Shown here in pieces: positions 61,370 through 64,000 of a DNA stretch of 64,000 nt (positions are counted from its first letter, which is position 1; each line of letters begins with the position of its first letter). A program made the position numbers and the translations under genes. Under the pieces are notes generated by a model. It saw only the letters and a program-made list of their open reading frames with translations, did not search any database and was not told the origin of the DNA. Source of the DNA: Kiritimatiellales bacterium (lineage in GTDB: Bacteria; Verrucomicrobiota; Kiritimatiellia; Kiritimatiellales; Tichowtungiaceae). The stretch lies in the NCBI GenBank assembly GCA_041656295.1, contig JBBADV010000012.1, forward strand, positions 1 through 64,000, in the 5' to 3' direction.

Positions 61370-62647
61370 TTACAGAGATATTTTCTTGCGCAGAAACAGG
61401 GTAATGCTTCCTGTAAATATGAACAATCCAATCGTTGCGGCTTCAGGAATAACGACCAGACTCAATCCCGTGCCGGTCAACTCAAGATAAGCATCCTTCC
61501 CGTTGCCGATATCCGCGGCATTTGCTTCCCCCAGATTATTCACTGTTCCGGTGATTGCGCCGGTGAGCAGCATATAAGTACCCAGCGCCGTATCCTCATC
61601 CAGTCCGTAAATATCACCCATATCAAATCCGGCGAAATTCGCATCCGCCGTTAAGGTTGACGTGAGCGAAAGCAGCGCACCGTCTGCAAACTCAACCATT
61701 GCGCCGATCGCTCCGGTTCCGCCCAGCATCGCACCGGCAGAAACGGTGAAGGTATTGGTGACTGCGCTGAAATCGCCGTTAATCAGCAGTGCGCCGCCTT
61801 TTACTTCCGTTGTGCCGGAATAGGTTCCCGTACCGGAGAATGTCTGGGTTGAGCCGCCCTCCTTAACCAGACTGAAGGTGGAGGCCCCGTCAACATGCAT
61901 GCCGTCCTGGAGCGTACCGGAAAAATCAAAACTGCCGGATGCTCCGTTGATGAGCAGACTCCCGTGGTTTACAGTTGCCTGATTAATACCGGTGGCATTT
62001 GATTTTGATTGAATCGACCCCGTTCCGGATACCCCGGCCGCAGTTACTCCGCCACTTGTGCCGTCGTTATTCGATTCCCAGACCGTCATACTTCCATCGT
62101 TCAGTTGCACGGTGTTAAGCACCGTATTTCCATGAGAACGGAACGAACCGGCAATCGTTGTGTGTCCGGCGACGGAAAACCCGTCCAAAGCACCCAGCGC
62201 TGTTCCGGGTTGTAAAAAGTGCTCCTGCAGATCCAGATTCCCCAGAATGTTTACCGTCAGACCACTGCTGTCCCCATTATAAAATATTAACGCAGCATTT
62301 CCTGCTTTAATGAGATCACCGGTAACGGTCATCGTCCTCGCACCACCATGTCCCTGAAAGCGCCACGAGCTTGCTAAATCAACATTGATTCCGCCAATCG
62401 TCCAGTCGTCCACATTAATCCGCAAGTTTGCATGAGAGCTTCCTTCAGGTGAACGGATCACCGCATTGCTTCCGGGGATTGCGGTAGCGGCAATCCAGCC
62501 GGTTCCGTCATACATCTCCCAGTTGGTTAGTACGCTTAGGGGTGCATTTGGGGTAGTGTTAATCAACCGGTAATCGCCGGCGTCCTGTGCATGCAGTCCA
62601 AGCGCTGTGAGTATCACAGCCATAATTACTGACTTCTCTCTCTTCAT
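61370..62647 (-). CDS. Solenoid surface protein with PEP-CTERM-like tail
   Basis: This 425-residue exported protein (signal MKREKSVIMAVILTALGLHAQ) has the same N-terminal module as the neighbouring 1475-residue protein: NWEMYDGTGWIAATAIPGSN, SSHANLRINVDDWTIGG and GGSTQTFSGTGTYSGTTEVK. It ends VIPEAATIGLF, a hydrophobic helix and RKK, a PEP-CTERM-like variant with Ala for Pro in the motif. It has no catalytic part. AAAGGAG precedes the ATG. It could be the anchored partner of the enzyme-bearing paralogue. Confidence 0.82.
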   Translation of the reverse strand: MKREKSVIMAVILTALGLHAQDAGDYRLINTTPNAPLSVLTNWEMYDGTGWIAATAIPGSNAVIRSPEGSSHANLRINVDDWTIGGINVDLASSWRFQGHGGARTMTVTGDLIKAGNAALIFYNGDSSGLTVNILGNLDLQEHFLQPGTALGALDGFSVAGHTTIAGSFRSHGNTVLNTVQLNDGSMTVWESNNDGTSGGVTAAGVSGTGSIQSKSNATGINQATVNHGSLLINGASGSFDFSGTLQDGMHVDGASTFSLVKEGGSTQTFSGTGTYSGTTEVKGGALLINGDFSAVTNTFTVSAGAMLGGTGAIGAMVEFADGALLSLTSTLTADANFAGFDMGDIYGLDEDTALGTYMLLTGAITGTVNNLGEANAADIGNGKDAYLELTGTGLSLVVIPEAATIGLFIFTGSITLFLRKKISL

Positions 62648-62724
62648 GTTCCCTTCTCCTTTGGTTGCGTTCCTTTCCGGCCGGCGGCGCCGGAATACTC
62701 TGTTAATTCTGTTCCGCCTGTAAA

Positions 62725-62840
62725 CTATTCCACTTGAACTTCTGTCAGCCGTGCGGGCAGTTCACGTTCATCCCGCAGCCACCGGAATTCATTGTTTTCC
62801 ATCGTCGCCAAAGATCGTACAGCGTCCAGCGCGCAGATAA
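62725..62840 (-). pseudogene. Possible C-terminal remnant upstream of the LacI gene
   Basis: A short minus-strand frame reads ALDAVRSLATMENNEFRWLR then DERELPARLTEVQVE and a stop. It looks like the end of a deleted enzyme gene, although the codon use signal is short. I cannot name the family. Confidence 0.3.
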
Positions 62841-62859
62841 ATCAGTTTTTTATTTACAC

Positions 62860-62879
62860 GCTTAACCTGTTTGCTTAAC
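62860..62879. promoter_or_regulatory. Direct repeat near the LacI gene start
   Basis: GCTTAAC occurs twice, 13 bases apart (62860-62866 and 62873-62879), ending 9 bases before the LacI start. It may be an autoregulatory site, but it is not the palindrome expected of a LacI operator. Confidence 0.3.
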
Positions 62880-62888
62880 TTTCCGGCC

Positions 62889-63905
62889 ATGCAACCAGTA
62901 AAAACAATCCGCCTTATCGAGATCGCCGCCGCTGCCGGTGTCACGTCCGCCACCGTGTCGCTGGCGCTGAATAATTCACCGAAAATTTCTGAAAAAACAA
63001 AAGAGCGTGTCCGGCGGCTGGCATGCGAGCTGGGTTACAAGCCCGACCTCGCCGCCCGCAGCCTCGCGCAGAAAAAAGCCAGCGGCAGAACATATCTTGA
63101 AACGCTGGCACTGCTTGATTTCGGACATTTTCCGGAAACACTCGTGCTCGAACAGTTAAAAGAGTATTGTGCAGGAACCGGTTACCGGCTCGAACAATTT
63201 AATCTCACAGATAATGAAGCTGAACAGAGAGCGCTCAGCCGGATGTTGACCATGCGCGGCATTCGCGGACTGCTCATTTGCGCGCACAGCGCGCCGGTCG
63301 GCAGCTGGAAGCTGGAATGGAAAAATTTTGCCGGCGTTGCCTTCAGCAGTTCGCTGCACGAAAAATTCATTCACAATATCATGTGCTGCTCCTATCAGGA
63401 CGTCTACGGCTCCATGATCCGGATTCACGATCTCGGCTATGACCATCCCGGCTATTTTTATTTCCGAAAAGTATTCGACCACTGGGAAGCCGGACTCGAT
63501 ATTGCCCGCCGCACATGGGGACGCAACACCGCAACGCCGAAATTCTCCTGTAAATCTGAAACTGAATTTGAATATAAAACATTCCGGAAAACATTCCGAC
63601 AGTGGATTGAGAAAGAAAAGCTGGACATCGTCATCTCACACAGCCGGCGGCTGCTTCCGCTGTTCGCAGCGTGCGGGCTCCGTGTGCCGGAGGATATCGG
63701 CTATTTCTGTGTCGATATCGATCACGCTGATACCGGCATTTCCGGACTGCTTCAGCAGCGCGAGACTGTAAGTCGAGTAATGCTCGACCTGCTCCACGGC
63801 ATACTCACCCGCAACGAACTCGGCCCGCCGGCGCTCCCCTTCTGCATCAACATTCCGGCGGAATGGAATGCCGGAAAAACAATCATTCAGAAATCACCGG
63901 GATGA
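62889..63905 (+). CDS. LacI-family transcriptional regulator
   Basis: This 338-residue regulator has the LacI helix-turn-helix (IRLIEIAAAAGVTSATVSLALNNSPKISEKT-type, with hinge GYKPDLAARSLAQKK) and a periplasmic-binding-protein-like core. The core ends with VPEDIGYFCVDIDHADTGISG and VSRVMLDLLHGILTRNE. It is divergent from the solenoid and sulfatase operon and is the obvious candidate to control it in response to a sugar. I used the ATG at 62889; a TTG 18 bases earlier is possible. No strong ribosome site is seen. Confidence 0.88.
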   Translation: MQPVKTIRLIEIAAAAGVTSATVSLALNNSPKISEKTKERVRRLACELGYKPDLAARSLAQKKASGRTYLETLALLDFGHFPETLVLEQLKEYCAGTGYRLEQFNLTDNEAEQRALSRMLTMRGIRGLLICAHSAPVGSWKLEWKNFAGVAFSSSLHEKFIHNIMCCSYQDVYGSMIRIHDLGYDHPGYFYFRKVFDHWEAGLDIARRTWGRNTATPKFSCKSETEFEYKTFRKTFRQWIEKEKLDIVISHSRRLLPLFAACGLRVPEDIGYFCVDIDHADTGISGLLQQRETVSRVMLDLLHGILTRNELGPPALPFCINIPAEWNAGKTIIQKSPG

Positions 63906-64000
63906 TGCGGTTTTTTGTAAAATGATGCCGGCAGCGAAATATAAATACGAAAAAACCTTCGTCAGCACATGTTGTTATTTTACGCATCAGGCTGATGCTG

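Overview
The window is about 50% GC and looks like a chromosome segment from the PVC superphylum, most likely Kiritimatiellota or a close relative. The grounds are PEP-CTERM-type tails, many extracellular sulfatases, very large solenoid-type surface proteins fused to glycan-active enzymes, and intergenic DNA crowded with short palindromes and 'CCGCGGAT...ACACGGAT' repeats. The taxonomic call is inferred from gene content. No rRNA, tRNA or CRISPR array was seen.

Region 1 (1-22,000) is mostly core and catabolic genes. It holds an MGDG-synthase-like glycosyltransferase with a low-molecular-weight tyrosine phosphatase, glycyl-tRNA synthetase, a zeta-toxin-like kinase pair and an OsmC-like protein. 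Next comes a minus-strand L-rhamnose operon in the order rhaA, rhaM, aldolase, rhaB, with a one-base frameshift in rhaM and an internally deleted AraC/RhaS-type regulator beside it. HtpG, an ABC-F ATPase, an AT-rich orphan gene, a HAD phosphatase, a nucleotidyltransferase pair, an isochorismatase-fold hydrolase, a DMT transporter, a PEGA lipoprotein and a WYL regulator follow.

Region 2 (22,600-33,000) is a decayed accessory stretch mixed with housekeeping genes. An IS1595-type element and an internally deleted IS5/IS427-type element sit inside the wreck of a DUF262 (GmrSD-like) gene. Beside them is an intact two-helix membrane protein with a macro domain, an architecture known from Thoeris-type defence effectors, but no partner TIR gene is visible. 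Then come epmA-like and efp, purH, an orphan ribbon-helix-helix protein, an outer-membrane barrel with a structured leader, hpt with a 131-bp tandem duplication at its 3' end, and IS5 and IS30 remnants.

Region 3 (33,000-48,750) is a plus-strand locus for sialylated or amino-sugar glycans. An HTH-cupin regulator precedes four tandem surface proteins sharing one solenoid module. The fourth is fused to a sialate O-acetylesterase and a BNR sialidase. Then follow an SSS-family symporter, nagA, nagB, a second solenoid-esterase fusion, an HpcH/HpaI-type aldolase and an AGE-superfamily epimerase. The order resembles a Bacteroides-type sialic acid pathway (lyase, epimerase, kinase, NagA, NagB), except that the lyase position is held by a metal-dependent HpcH/HpaI aldolase with its catalytic residues intact. 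This is the most interesting hypothesis in the window.

Region 4 (49,000-64,000) is mainly minus strand. It carries three sulfatases (one Ser-type, two Cys-type), a broken glycan-hydrolase-like fragment, a parallel beta-helix protein, a 1475-residue solenoid plus TIM-barrel-like enzyme, and a PEP-CTERM paralogue of its N-terminal module. A divergent LacI-family regulator closes the window. It reads as a second, sulfated-glycan utilisation locus.
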